Source: Pochonia chlamydosporia 170
Taxonomy: Eukaryota > Ascomycota > Sordariomycetes > Hypocreales > Clavicipitaceae
Direction of reading: 5' to 3'
Length of the DNA: 64,000 bases
Assembly: GCF_001653235.2 (NCBI RefSeq)
Contig: NC_035791.1
Coordinates: forward strand, 4,340,001-4,404,000
Numbering within the stretch: the first letter of the stretch is position 1; the number at the start of each line of letters is the position of its first letter. This document shows, piece by piece, positions 33,783 to 45,736 of the stretch. The position numbers were made by a program, and so were the translations under genes. The notes below the pieces were generated by a model. That model was not told where the DNA came from. It saw only the letters and a program-made list of their open reading frames with translations, and ran no database searches.

Positions 33783-35156
33783 CTAATACCTAGAGTCGTC
33801 CGATGCGCAATAGTTCTTTCTCCTCTGTTGATCAATGATAGGATCAACGTGCACCTTAGATACATGGTCGGTACCTTTTGGAGGAGATCTCTCTAGCTAA
33901 GGACACAACGTTAGTCCAGTTTGAATCAAGTACCTATGTACGATTGGCAGGTAGTGTATCTTTGTGCTTACTCTCGGAGCCTTGTGCCAGCCTTTCTTCG
34001 GTTCGGGCCATCTCATTGTCGTAGCTGGGGCATCTTCCCAGCCTCCAGCAGTATCAGGTTCAACGGCCTGAGTATTGCTATATGTGGAAGTGGAAGAAGT
34101 ACCATGGTGAGATGCCGTGGGCGTCTTTTCAGCTTCATGGTATTTCCCAGTATTATCCCAAGCATTGTAGGGGATTTTCGGCCTCGCTTGCACATCACTT
34201 GGAGCCGAACACGACCCTAAATCCTGGCTTTCAAGATCAGAGTCAGATGGTAGGCTCAGCCCTCCCTTCTTCTTCAGGCCGGCAAGACGAGCCTCCACGT
34301 GAGGCGGCAACACGTCGGACCTTGGTACCGAAACAACTGACGACGGGCCTCGCGATGGTGCGCAATTGTATCGCTGAGAGCCTGCCAAGGAAGCTATTTT
34401 GCTTGGTGCATCACTGATAGTGATTCCAAGTGAAGACAAGGCGGTTATGGGGGCCTATCTGGTGATAAGCATCCATTGCAACCACGTTAGCATGTTGGGA
34501 GACTGCGACGTACCCGTGGCATACTGTCATCAGGAAAGAAGTCAGTGCTCTCAGTGTGTCTTTTGTCCTGCAAGGAATTGTCCCTCTCTTCAACAGAGAT
34601 GTGCCCGGTTTCTAGGTGTGTCGGCGTCACACCCGGTTCTTGAGTTTCGCTCCAGGCTGTGCATCGTAGGCACATCTGCAGAATATTAGCACACGCCAAA
34701 TAGCACTAGCCATGTTGTCCCAAGCCAAGCCTACCGGATCGTCACTTTTCCTCATGGACTTGCTGAAGGCATCAAGGGGCTTGATCAATTGACAGAGATC
34801 GCAACGCAGCTCGCGCCTGTTGGTGGCGGAGTGCTCGATACACGTCATACCCGAGTTGGCCGCATCTATGCCCTGGGATGCTTGTCTCTGTATCAGTTTC
34901 TGCTGGTTTTTGGAGAAGTCCTGCAGTGGCCTCCATTCACCCCCAACTTTGCAACGGTAGCTGTTATGTGTTAGCGGATATCACCACGTCTCGCGAACAT
35001 CGGGCCTACATACCGAGATGGAACTGCAGATTGGGAACCCCTGATGACCAGAATGTTAGAGAAGGTGTTTTTGACTGAAAATTTTGTTTGGTGGATGATG
35101 AAAGATGATGATACATACAGGTTTGTTCCCTGGTTTTGTTTCTGGTTCCAACCCAT
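33783..35156 (-). CDS. Stc1-domain protein (RNAi-heterochromatin link family)
   Basis: Six small exons, all agreeing in phase: 35119-35156, 35014-35040, 34735-34960, 34514-34675, 33972-34454 and 33783-33896. They encode 349 aa. The introns have gtatgt, gtaggc, gtacgt or gtaagc donors, and most show a CTAAC branch point. The N-terminal third is an Stc1 domain: YRCKVGGEWRPLQDFSKNQQ, then GMTCIEHS, ELRCDLCQLIKPLDAFSKS and, across a splice junction, MCLRCTAW. The paired CxxC and C/H positions are likely zinc ligands. In fission yeast Stc1 tethers the Argonaute-containing RITS complex to the H3K9 methyltransferase complex. Roles in filamentous fungi are little known. The C-terminal 200 residues are disordered, with repeated Trp-Asp/Glu stretches (GGWEDAP, RWPEPKKGWHKAP), which could contact Argonaute; that is inference. 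Exon 6 is the least certain. Confidence 0.82.
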
Positions 35157-36106
35157 CTTCAGGTGCTGGAACGAAGGGGAGATGTAATGATGTGAGCGGT
35201 GATTGCAGAGGAGAATTCTGAAAATTGGGATGAATTTTGGCAGTGGCCGTTATATACCTAGGTACCTAGGTACCTACCCAGGTGCGTGCCTGCCGTCCGT
35301 GGAAATTGTTGACGGCTGGCAGCATTGCAAACGAGGTGCTCGCACCTGGGAGTTTTGCCCCTACGTTGCACCTGCCATTCTCCTATGGAGACGACATTAA
35401 GCCAGACAGAACAGGTTTGGTACCAGGCTGACATGGATGCTTTATCTTGTGCCAGCTGGCCAGCACAGCGTGACCGGATGTTGTTTTCAAACTCGGTCGA
35501 TATCGTGATATGACTCATCTATTGTTTATCACATCCCCAGTAAACGTCTGGACTGTCTCGAGAAGCATCTCATAGTACATTCGGTCAAGGCCAAAACACT
35601 ACACGACCCTTTGCCTTGTCGACAAGCACGGCAGGCCCCAGACAGCCTCATTGATGTTGTTTTCCATCAGCACCTCCCTAATATCCCTCTCTTTCGGTCC
35701 CAAATGCCGGACCACGTCTCCCTGCTGAAATCCAAGCACTCTTACCCTCGACACCTGCCGAATGTGATGTACCCCCAGATTTGCTGTAGTAAAATAATCT
35801 GTGACAATTCCCCCGGCCAAATACGGCGCCAGTACGCCCTGAAACGCGCCAACTATGTGTAATGATGGGATAAATGTAGTAAGAAATGGTGTAGATGGTT
35901 GGTGTTCTGTTGGTTGTTTACATTTCCGCGTTGTAAATCAAGATTTAGACTTCGCGGTCTTCTCGTCTATCGAAAAGTTCCGTTGGAGGCGCATTTACCA
36001 CCGCCTCGGCATCGCCCACTTGCCTTCGCTCCGTGACCTCTCGACGGTCCTTGAGGCGTTTGCGCAAGATCAGAGATGGGGATGAAGCCCCGGCGGTGCT
36101 TAATTG
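35157..36106. other. Spacer between the dehydrogenase kinase and Stc1-domain genes
   Basis: Both neighbours are on the minus strand, so this is the promoter of the Stc1-domain gene and the 3' flank of the kinase. The TAGGTACC palindromic array lies about 100 bp upstream of the Stc1-domain start. Nothing else recognised. Confidence 0.45.
35255..35276. repeat. TAGGTACC palindromic array
   Basis: Contains a perfect 18-bp palindrome at 35255-35272 made of alternating ACCTAGGT units, extended by one more TACCTA. It lies about 100 bp upstream of the Stc1-domain ATG, so it may be part of its promoter or a slipped microsatellite. Confidence 0.8.
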
Positions 36107-37640
36107 CTATTGTAGAGGCTCCGAGGATGACGACAGACGGTTCAAGTGGAGATATACATCCGTTCCGTAGCTGAGAGTTGAAGTTAGTACAGCACAGTCC
36201 GCCAAGGTTAGTGAAGTTGGTATTTTCTCACCCTTCCATACTAATTAACTTCAAGTCGCCGCCAAAATATCTCGCATACAGTCTTGAGATTGGTAGGCCG
36301 TAACCAAAGCCTGCCATAGGCGCCTTGAAGTCGCTCTTATCAAAGTCGGGGTCCAAGTTGGGCGTGCGATCGACAGTTGTGTACATGTAGGTCCAAACCA
36401 GTGGAATAGCGCTTCTTGGTATGCCGCCACCTTCATCGGAAATCTTGATGGTAATGTCCTCCTTGCCCTCGGCAACAATGACTTTGGTGACAGGGAATTC
36501 TTGCTTATCCATTCCATGTGTCTCAACCACAGCACGAAGAGAGTTCTTGAGGGTCTCGAAAAGCATGTGCGATAAATGGCCCGGAACATACATGAAGTCT
36601 AGATTCGGATTGCAGACCAACTGAATTCTAGGAGCCTCAAACAGACCGTAGTGATCCTCACAAACGAATCGCGCGTTTTCGATGGCTTCTTGAGCAAGGT
36701 CTTTAACATTCGTCTTTGTGCAGATTACACCCACGTAGGTTGGGTCGCGGTGGTGGCTTTGATCAGTGAGGGCGATGTGTTGCCCGATGAGCATTCGGAT
36801 TCCGATACGAGACATGTAGAATCGATCGAGGAAAGATTGTATTGTGCCGTCGATTTGCATTCGCTGACGCCGCCGCTTGTATTCCAAGATGCCTTGGGCC
36901 ATTGTGGTAACAACTCCGTCATGTCTCCTTTTGATAGTGTGGAGAGTCTGGGCAAATCTTTGGTTGTAGAGCTGAAGGTCAGCAGGCCAATCGCCAGTGT
37001 CATCGACAGTGGCGAAGTATCTTCTCGACAGCGACTTCGCCTTGCCGTTGCCATTGCTGGAATTTGTTAGTCCGCCCCAACCAGAGGAATCACCCTCATC
37101 AATGGAAGGATTCGGTGTGGCCTCAGAGAGTCGTTGAATTTGGCGCCCGTTGCCCTTTCCAGGTTTCATGAGGCGATCGCGGACTTCTTTGCTCAAATTC
37201 GGCCGAGGGAGCTGTGTGATTTCCTGTTGACGTGACATATGTCAATTGATGTTCAATGGCGCAAGTAGAGTTATACAATGTGGCGTGGGAACGAACCTCG
37301 AACGACTGCGCATACCAATCCTTTACTTTCATGACAGACGGCATTTCATTTAATCCATCAGGCAAGTCATCTAGCTCCTGCACGCGATGCGCCAGGCGAA
37401 TTGGCAGCTCCTCGGCCAAGAATTGTGAAGCCCGGAATAGGGTGCCTACGATGCCACACTCATTAAACACGGCCGGTTTGTGAGGGCAGGGAAGATTCCC
37501 TTGTCAATTAACGAGCGAAACATACCTGTCGATGGCTTGTCGCCAAACTGCACCATCTGGCGCAAGCTCACACCCGTGGCGGGAAACTTGGCATAATGCC
37601 GGATGGTGTTCATCAGTCTCTCTGACGACTTCCACGACAT
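36107..37640 (-). CDS. Mitochondrial alpha-ketoacid dehydrogenase kinase (PDK/BCKDK family)
   Basis: Four exons, 37526-37640, 37297-37445, 36232-37223 and 36107-36170, give 439 aa. It phosphorylates and inactivates the E1 subunit of pyruvate or branched-chain 2-oxoacid dehydrogenase in the mitochondrial matrix. Joining exon 1 to exon 2 restores FGDKPSTGTLFRASQFLAEE, the family's N-terminal helical-bundle signature. The GHKL ATPase motifs are intact: N-box FETLKNSLRAVVE (Asn315), G1 SDEGGGIP (about 350-357), G2 GFGYGLPISRL (about 393-403) and a candidate His189. A Gly/Ser/Asn-rich insert of about 40 residues sits near 110-152. The exon 2 donor is a weak GTTCGT. The motifs do not securely separate the pyruvate from the branched-chain type; yeast Pkp1/Pkp2 are the equivalents. 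Confidence 0.9.
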
Positions 37641-40520
37641 GGTGGGCAGAGAGACAAGGGCGGAGCGGAGGAGATGCGCCTTTACAACAAGTTCACAACG
37701 GTGTAGTCTTGAGACGAAAGCGACTAAAAGCGGAAAATAGAGATCGAAGCACGTCTTCAGGTGATTGAAGTGTCTAAATGGTGTTCATTGATCGCCAAGG
37801 AAATGCTTGGATTTCGATGCCGTCAGTCGCGAGGTCGGAAGATGGCGGGGCGACTCTGAGTCAAAAGCAGCAATTGGCCCCGCGGAAAGCTCCAGGTCAA
37901 AGCCGAGGCCCATTCAACGTCGCGAGCAGCACGAAAGAGAGAATTGATGCTGTGATGAAGAGCACAGGCGCCAACAAAACACAAAAACAACTCAAACGAA
38001 GTGGACGGGAATGGTGCGAGGAAAGGGGCAGTGCGGAGGCAAATGGAATGGTGTTTAGTCGAAGCGAAGCATTGAAGGCGGAAAGTCTGGTGTCGCGTGG
38101 GCTGGAGGGAGACGGACATGGAGGCATGGAGACTCTGGACGAGGACGAACGGCTGTCTGTCGGCAATGGTTGCTGGTGATGCGAATAGGCTTTTGCCGGG
38201 GCAGAGGGCAGGAGCAAGCAAGCAAGCATGCGCATGCAGTCTGGTGTCTGGTGCTTCTGGTTGCGCTTGCCTTGCTGGGATGCGGAACCGCGCGACGGAG
38301 CGAGTAGGAAGGAGCACATGGCACAGAGGGAACGAGGGGCTGCTAGCGCCTGCTAGTCGGCTGAGGTAGGCTGGAAACGGAGCACTTTACTCAGACCAGA
38401 CAGCATCGGCAGGTACGTACCGCCACTCCAGTCAGATGCAGCACAATGTCCAAAAATGTCTGGTGATCATTTGAGCACTGAATTCTGCGCAAATGGCTCC
38501 GTTGGCCAGGGGCTGGGCCATCACGGAGATGGATGGTTATTACATGACGTGCCGAGAATACTAACTCGTTATTCCGGACCAGACTTGACGATGCTAGTGA
38601 TGGGCATGTCATGATTATGGAGACTATTTATCTCCTTGCACTTGGCGTTCTGTCGTGTCGTGTCGTGCTGTGCCGTGCCCTCGTGGTTTGAACTTGCAGC
38701 TGTCAGCTTTCGAAACAACTGTGTTTGGGCCGCATCAATTTGTCCTCAAGTGCTTGGAATAGTGACCTCCTGGTGTCAAATCTCTGTTGACGACTTGACT
38801 CCTTACGTCACTTGGAGATTTACGGCTCTAATTCTGTGGAGGCGAAGTGCACATCACCTCATCTATTGTCTGGTCGAATGTCGAACCACCTTTGCTTGAT
38901 GTGGCTGCTCTTTCACATGGGTTTCCTAAAGACATGCACAGAATAGTCGGCTAATTGTCTCCGTCAAAAGTGCAGAGCAGTTGACTCGCTATGAATGATA
39001 CTATATCCGCTCAAGTGCTGCCATGACAAATATCCCCTGATTTGACTGCTATGGAGTCAATCAAACAATTTGTCAAGAGTCGGAGGGTAACCACGGCGCA
39101 ATGTAAATCAATGCAGTAGTTGCATACCCAATATCGGCTTGCATCTCATTTTGCCCATGGCTTGCAGCCCATCACATATATACCCGTCGCTGGTCATTGG
39201 CAAGTAGAATGAGTCCATCGCTCAACCAAACACTTGTAAATACACCCCGTGCTGACGCATGCACTCTATTTTGTACTTAGCCCAGAATAAGGCATAACGA
39301 CTGGCAGGCGGTAACAGATGTACCAGTACCAGTCCCAAGCTCAAAAGTAGTGATTAGGTGGCCGGTTTCTAGTTGCAGGGAATTTACTCCGTAGGCGTAT
39401 CTTTTCGACGCTTTCAATGCAGCATCAGGATCGTTTATCTGTGTTTAGCGAACTCGATGGACTGTGGTCGTGAGCCTACAACTGTGAGCAGCATGACAAG
39501 TCGACTCTCAAAGCAGTCAGACTAATATGGGAGCATCTTACGGAGTTTTACACCTCAATAGCGACCGACCACTTCCATGCCCATTGTTGACTGCATTTCG
39601 TGTCTGCATCATATCCACGTCAATGATGGCGTCTGTGTCTGTCTTGATGTCTCTGATCCCAGGCTCCTTTTTTCCCCACGCCCCCCAGGATGTGAAGGAA
39701 AGTGAGGTGAGGCAGGCAATGAAGGGACAGAATCTGGCCAATCAGTCACATGCTATTACCCCCTTTACCCTGGCCAGACCTCGAGACCGCTTCTCTTGTG
39801 CGTCCACATCATCCACTGCAGCGTTTCCAATGCACCCTTCACTGTGAGCTCTGTGTGGTCCGTCCTGTTACATGTGGGTAGCTCAGGATGCTGCATCACA
39901 TTTGCCAGAGACAAACAAAAGCTCGATCTCCTTCTTCACCTCCGCGACATTCATCTCGGTCCATCGGAACTGCTCGGATCTTGTGTGGATGAGTTCGGTT
40001 CCCCAGGAATAGCAAAAGCCACATAGCGTCAAGCCCAGATCAGCATCAAAACGTCCCAGCCTTGTAGCTTCCGTCGACCAGCCCCATCTTAGGCCCCAGG
40101 CTGAAGAACCGGCGTCGAACGACTCAACTTTTTTTTGGTCGCCTCACGAGCTGCACCTTCAGAATCCGCTCTGGGCGCTAGTGCCACATCTGGTACCCGC
40201 CGCCTGGACTTGGTGAAGGTCGGTGAGCCTTTGTTGGCTTGTCAGGCACAGACGGCCAGGTGGCTGGGCTGTACGTACTTTGAATTTTCTGTTTGGACGG
40301 ATTTTCTTGTCTGACGTGGTCTTTGGTTTGCGACAGGCGTTGGTAATCGAGTTCAGATGCACTTTGGCTAGATGTCTGGATAGTCGATAGTCTCAGGCAC
40401 CTGGTTTGTTGTGCTTGTGCCGCTGGCGGATAGAGGTTGGGCTTGGCTTCGATATATCTCTTGTCTGATATTGACTGGGCTGGGTGACAAAGAGATCAGC
40501 GACCTAAACTCAAAATCAAG
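37641..40520. other. 2.9-kb divergent upstream region
   Basis: Lies between the dehydrogenase kinase and the coiled-coil gene, transcribed away from each other. Dense in GTCTGGT/ACCAGAC motifs (38087, 38238, 38245, 38395, 38458, 38870) and carries TACTCCGTA at 39385. Short frames only, the longest 164 codons on the minus strand at 37823-38317, without recognisable sequence. No supported gene. Confidence 0.45.
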
Positions 40521-41764
40521 ATGGGCCACGCAGAACAACACGACTCATCGCCCTTTGGCGCATCGCCAATACGTCAAGGTCAACTAGGCAGTCCGGCGCT
40601 GGATCGCCGAAACACAACAAGCAGCAACAGCGCGAGCAGTGAGAATAATGTGTGCAGCCAGTGCAGCAGCAGGAATGACAGCAGAAGTCAACGTTACAGG
40701 ACTAGTCAACATACTTCACCACAACCACTGAGCAGAACCCAGAGCGACAAAGGCGAACCTATCGATGATGGGATTTATACTCCGCCACCGTTTACTAGTC
40801 CCAGCGTCGTTTCCAGCGTTGCCTTTTCTAATCCCGGGTTCAGCATCAGTCCAGTCAGACGGGACTTATCTCATACTCATACAACACTTCCCGAAGGTAT
40901 TGATGCCGTGACGTCTCGGGCCGCAAGGCATGACCTAGCAAGGCGTCTGAGTCAACTGGCCCGGCGACTCACTTACGATGGCTCCGAAAGCGTTGACGAG
41001 ATGATCGTTGGAAGCCAGCTCGAGCAGCTTGAGAAGGTCGTAGGTAGTGGCAAAGGTGCTGAAGCTAGCAAGCCTCAACACCAAATAAGCTTTGATAGCC
41101 CGGGCCGAAGCGACGTTGGCTCCGTGTTAGGATCGCCAGTTTCATCTCTGTTCAGATCCCGCTTTTCGGACCTGTCAGCATCGCTGCATAGAGAGCGCGA
41201 GGCCGAAAAGGAGCAAGTGGAGGAACCTCCCCAAAAGAAGGGCATGTCTGGAGCGCAGGCGAAGAAGGTTATTGCAGATATGACCAAGCTGAACGACGAA
41301 CTGTCCACCGTGGTGAACAATCTCAAGGCTCGGCAAGAGGAATCTGAGGTGAGTCTTGCGACGGTATTTCATCTCATGCATGTAAGCCAGTTCTAACGAC
41401 ATATAGCACATCCAAGGACTTCTCATTGAGCGGGCAGAACGAGCGGCGCAGCGCATCATCTTTTTGCAGAATCGGATTTCTTATTTGTAGGTATTCCCCA
41501 GCTCACTACTTGACAACACACTTTTCTGACACGAATTCTAGAGAGGAAGAGCTGCAAGAGAATGATGGCGAGCTGCAGCACCTGCGGATATGCCTGAAAG
41601 CCGTGGAGATTCAAATGCCACCACACCCCGACAAGGAACTTCAGCGATGTATAGCCACGTTCAAGGACGACTACCAAGCGCTCAAACGCAAGCGAGCGCA
41701 CCGGGCTAGCATGGCCAGTGTCCGAGGCTACGACCCGCCTCGACTTGGGACACCATTACGATGA
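40521..41764 (+). CDS. Uncharacterised coiled-coil protein
   Basis: Three exons, 40521-41348, 41407-41486 and 41542-41764, in phase, give 376 aa. The N-terminal 200 residues are disordered and Ser/Pro/Gln-rich. The part from about 228 onward is helical: QAKKVIADMTKLNDELSTVVNNLKARQEESE, then across two introns IERAERAAQRIIFLQ and EEELQENDGELQHLRICLKAVEIQ, a clear coiled-coil heptad pattern. It ends with a basic RKRAHRAS segment. The short exons fall inside the coiled coil, and joining them preserves the heptads, which supports the model. I do not recognise the family; a structural or spindle/septum-associated role would be a guess. Confidence 0.8.
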
Positions 41765-42371
41765 CACACGACGACGGACGAACCACCACCACTACTACTG
41801 TATTTCACTTCACCACATGTTTTATAGCGACTACCACACACGAGCCAACGGCTGTACGAGTTTGATGTTTTCTGATACGAGTCGCATGGTGTTTGGACGA
41901 CCAACTGACGACTCTGACGATTAACTACCTTTTGAGAACTTATGCCTACGAGATACGATATGCATAGCCTTGGCTTGTCCCATTCTGGATTTTTGTTTTG
42001 TTCTGTTTTTATTGCCGCGAGTGTACCTCTTCCTCAGTCTTATAGTTCACTTTCTACATTCGGGACGAATTCGTTTACGGCGCAAAAAGATTGTGTTTTG
42101 GCCGCGTGTTTGCTGCGAAGGCGAAAGAGTGGATTCTTCACATGATACCATGCATAGCTGCGATGGAATTAATCAGACGATCAATTTTGTTTTGTTTTGT
42201 TTATCTGACCTGATACGCGGTATACATTCTGATACCTCTACATGATTTGCACTTATCCTACTCGTGTCAACATTCCCAACGCCATGATATAAACCATCCA
42301 TCCAATCATACAGTGTCATAAGTCATGAACGGGCATCATAATCACAATCAACCAATCTCCCTCCACAACCT
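41765..42371. other. Convergent 3' spacer
   Basis: Between the coiled-coil gene and the DUF7514-like gene. T-rich with TTTTGTTTTG runs near 42188-42200. No gene seen. Confidence 0.4.
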
Positions 42372-44149
42372 TCAAGCCCTCACCTTCTCTCGCAAAAACT
42401 CGTCATAAGTTGGCCCCGCCGCCCTCCCCTGAAAGAACCTATAACTATCGGCCCGTGCTGGCGACGTGCCTTTCGAATCCCCTCGGCCCCTCGAAGAGCT
42501 AGCACTATCCCTGCGCGTAGAATACTTATGTCTTCTCGCGGTATCAATGGACTCTGCCCTCGCAGACTTGGGGCTCCTATCTCGCCGTCTGCTCGTGTAC
42601 CCATTCTTGATTCTCTCCGGCGACGGCTCAGAATACCTCCTTGCAGGTTCGCTCTTTGAGCTAGGGAAGTACCGTGGCTCAGGCTCCCGATCCCGGGTGC
42701 TAACGTAATTTACTGGCTGTGGTGGCCGTGTGTCTCTGTTTTTCTGCCCCCGCGCCGAAGTATTGGCAGGCGATATGGTAACATCCTCTGATGGTCGTCG
42801 ATTGTGCCGCTTGTGCTCATCTGTGTACTTCTCGCGCCTGCCCGTGCTGACTTGAGAAGTGCCCCGGAATGCCTCGAAGATAATGTTGCTCCACGAGGGG
42901 GATGTGGGCTCGGATGTGCTCCCCATGCGTTTGTTCCAGTCGTCTAGGGCGCAGACAATATCTTTGTATGTGCGATCGTTTCTGTGCATGGGGAGTGAGT
43001 GCCGGGGTAGATGGGTGGGGAGTCGTTCGTGAGCTGGGGAGTCAGCTTCGAGGGGAACATCTGCGAGGATGGCTTGGAGTCGCTGGGCCTCGTGGTCTGG
43101 CGACGACTGGATAAAGGTCGTTAACCAGGTCTGGAAGCCGGCGGGTGTGAGGGCCGGGATGTAGGGCCTTGTGGAGTGGTGGTGGTCTTGGATGAGGTGG
43201 TATTCGCATGAGAGGTCTTGGTAGAGAAGCTCTAGGTTGCGAAGGCAGTGGCGAGATTGGTAGTCGAATATCCCTAGGTTTGTTAGACTGAGCTCTTTAG
43301 GGTCAAGGAGGTCTGAGGACGAACCTTGAAAGGGGAATTGTTCCTTGTCGAGTTTGTATTTCCTGTAAAAGGCGTACATTTTGGCTGGGGTCACGACGAG
43401 TGAATAACGTGGTTCGCATTCTCGAATCTACACTCGTCAGTATTTTCCTCTGTTAGCTCACTAGAGCCACCTACCATGTAATTTGCCAATCCTCGCAGTA
43501 TCGAGCCCAACCTCCTAGTTGGTTCGCCATACTCTGTAAACAACCCCCCCCATTGCCTATCCACCGCCACACGAGACTCGCTAACACTCTTAGGGGAACT
43601 GCCATACCGTGGCGGTGAGGGATATGTCTCTGACGCTAAACTGTTTGATCTATGGTGTAGTATCACGGGTGGTCTGGTGGAAAAATGCACAGTAGGCCGT
43701 TGCTTGGGGCTAGACTCTGCAGACGAAGGTGGTGTAAGTGTTGTATTGGGGACTGCGTATGTCCCCGGAGGATATGATTTCCTTGCGTTGTGATGGGAGT
43801 AGGATGGCGAGGCAGATGTCTTATTGTGCGAGTGCGAGTGCGAGTGAGGTGTCTGTGGCGACATAGGAGAAGTGGGAGATGCTGGCGTAGAATCACCAGC
43901 AGGCTTGTATGGATATCTCCTTGGAGTATCCTTTGGCGAGACGGGCGATGCCGTCTCTGCGTCGGAGTCATCATCGACGGTTGCTTGGAAGCGGACTGGC
44001 CTGGGCGGAGGAGGTCCCTTGATGATAGGTACGGGAATGGGTGGTGGCGCAGATTGCTCGCTTCTTAGAGAGAAGTGTGATATGTCTGCGTCCTGGGGCA
44101 GATTGAGGCCAAGCCCAATAGTAGACGGCGCATGAGATGCATCTGCCAT
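42372..44149 (-). CDS. DUF7514-like protein with Arg/Ser-rich tail
   Basis: Two exons, 43475-44149 and 42372-43427, phase 0, give 576 aa. Residues 1-200 are disordered, with Pro-rich and His/Ser-repeat segments. The conserved core spans the intron at about 200-375: WGGLFTEYGEPTRRLGSILR, NYM joined to IRECEPRYSLVVTPAKMYAF, then FQTWLTTFIQSSPDHEAQRL. This is the pattern I associate with the fungal DUF7514 family; the name is from memory and the function is unknown. The last 170 residues are rich in Arg, Ser and Asp (SRRRDRSPKSARAES), resembling an RS-like tail of RNA-associated proteins. The start at 44149 is chosen as the ATG in GCCATGG-like context; the frame is open further upstream. Confidence 0.82.
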
Positions 44150-45736
44150 GGTGTATGTAGAAGGTTGAAAGGAGTAGCAAACGTGGGCTTTATATAGTCG
44201 AGCAAAAAACAAAAGTAATTCACAAAATGGTATCCAACATCACTGCCAGTCAAGAACAATGACCAAGAATCGAGGAGAACTAGAATCAGGGCTCCAGACG
44301 CATTATATGCTTTCACGCCCTTCATGCACCTCCAACGCCAAACTTCTAAACCCCCAAGCAAATATCATGATCCAGCATCCGGACTTACTTCCCACCACCA
44401 GACGGCACATGCACCCAATCCAAGCCACGTAAACCAAAAATACCACCCACCACGATAACATTCAAGACCATTCCTACTAAGTTGACCGATTTCGTGCGGC
44501 TCTGCCCCCCCGCGCCACGCGGCGGGCACTTCCGACACATGCGCCCCCATCATCATCATCAGCTCGATACTTTTGCTCATCAGAATAACCCAGTCATTAT
44601 GGCATGACCGCGTATCCCCCATCATTCTCACAGGACACAAACCTGTCACATACACGACCTCCGAAATTCATCCTCCAGCGCCTTGTATCACGCACCGGCG
44701 ATTTAAAATGCAAGTCACCGTGATACCATTGCACCAATGACCAAAAACGCAGAATAATTCTCCGCAGTAAGCTGAGCTGCTGTGGAAGGCCAAAGGTATT
44801 TACACACGGGAAACGTATCGCACACCGCGTTGTATGCCGAGGCACATTGAGCTGTGTTAGTGTATACTTGGATATGGGCAAATACACAGACCTGTACAAG
44901 TAGTTCGACGACCTGTCGTATCTACAAAATTGACTGATTGACAACACCCACATATCATGCAACGGGCAAGATTTTCTGCTTCGTCGTTTGTAAGACCACA
45001 CGTCTTGGGCATCACCGCAAGCCAAAAGGACAGAATATCAGTGAACCCTGCATATGATGAACTATGCTCGGTGCAGGAAGGACTCGCCACTCTGCAGAAT
45101 GCAGATGCTTGCCGCCTCATTCTTGATTTCTGTCTTGTCCCCGCTGATGGTATGCTCGGAATCGCACTGGAGCGGCTGACTGTGTTTCCATGCAAAACGC
45201 ACGGCATCGGTATTCACAACCTGACTGGTGTGAGGTGTGAGGGGAGGGTGGCGAGCGCTCCTGAATGGGTGGTTCGTCGGACGGATGGGAAAGTTGGGGG
45301 CGTTGATAGAAAAAAGTGAGGCTGTCTTGAGGGAGGACGTGGGTAATTGGTTCGAAGGGCCGACGCACGACAACGTGGGAAGCGACACAAGTCTATTCCC
45401 CTTTTGGGGCACTGGGGGATTTTCGTCTCGTCTTGAATTGAGGCTCTGCTGCGGATTCGGGGAAATGGGCATCAATGAGAAGGAAAAAGACAGATATCTC
45501 CAGCTTCCCACATGGTTGTGAGGGTGAGCTGGGGAGCAAGTTGGCCATGATATATGTGGTGTTTTTATTATGTCTTTGATGCTATCAATGTTTGCTCAGA
45601 GCGCCGCCGTAAAATCAAAATACCATATCCCATACCCGCTGTGAATCTGTAATCTGTCGTTTTTTGTAAAAAAGTTGGGATTCTTACACAATTTGCCCTC
45701 CCCTTGGTGACTTGACCCTCAACTGTGCGCGCCCTC
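44150..45736. other. Intergenic region with a dispersed repeat copy
   Basis: Promoter of the DUF7514-like gene and 3' flank of the sphingosine lyase gene. Contains dispersed-repeat copy B at 44796-44890. Overlapping frames on both strands at 44857-45511 (up to 149 codons) have no recognisable sequence. Confidence 0.45.
44796..44890 (+). repeat. Dispersed repeat, copy B
   Basis: The core 44816-44885 aligns gap-free with 31816-31747 (minus strand) and 12741-12810. The strongest stretch, TGGATATGGGCAAATACA, is identical to the 12.7-kb copy. Downstream, AAATTGAC is also shared. No coding capacity. Confidence 0.65.

Noticed and set aside
44857..45511. Overlapping frames on both strands between the DUF7514-like and lyase genes
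   Set aside because: No recognisable protein sequence, and they partly overlap the dispersed repeat copy.
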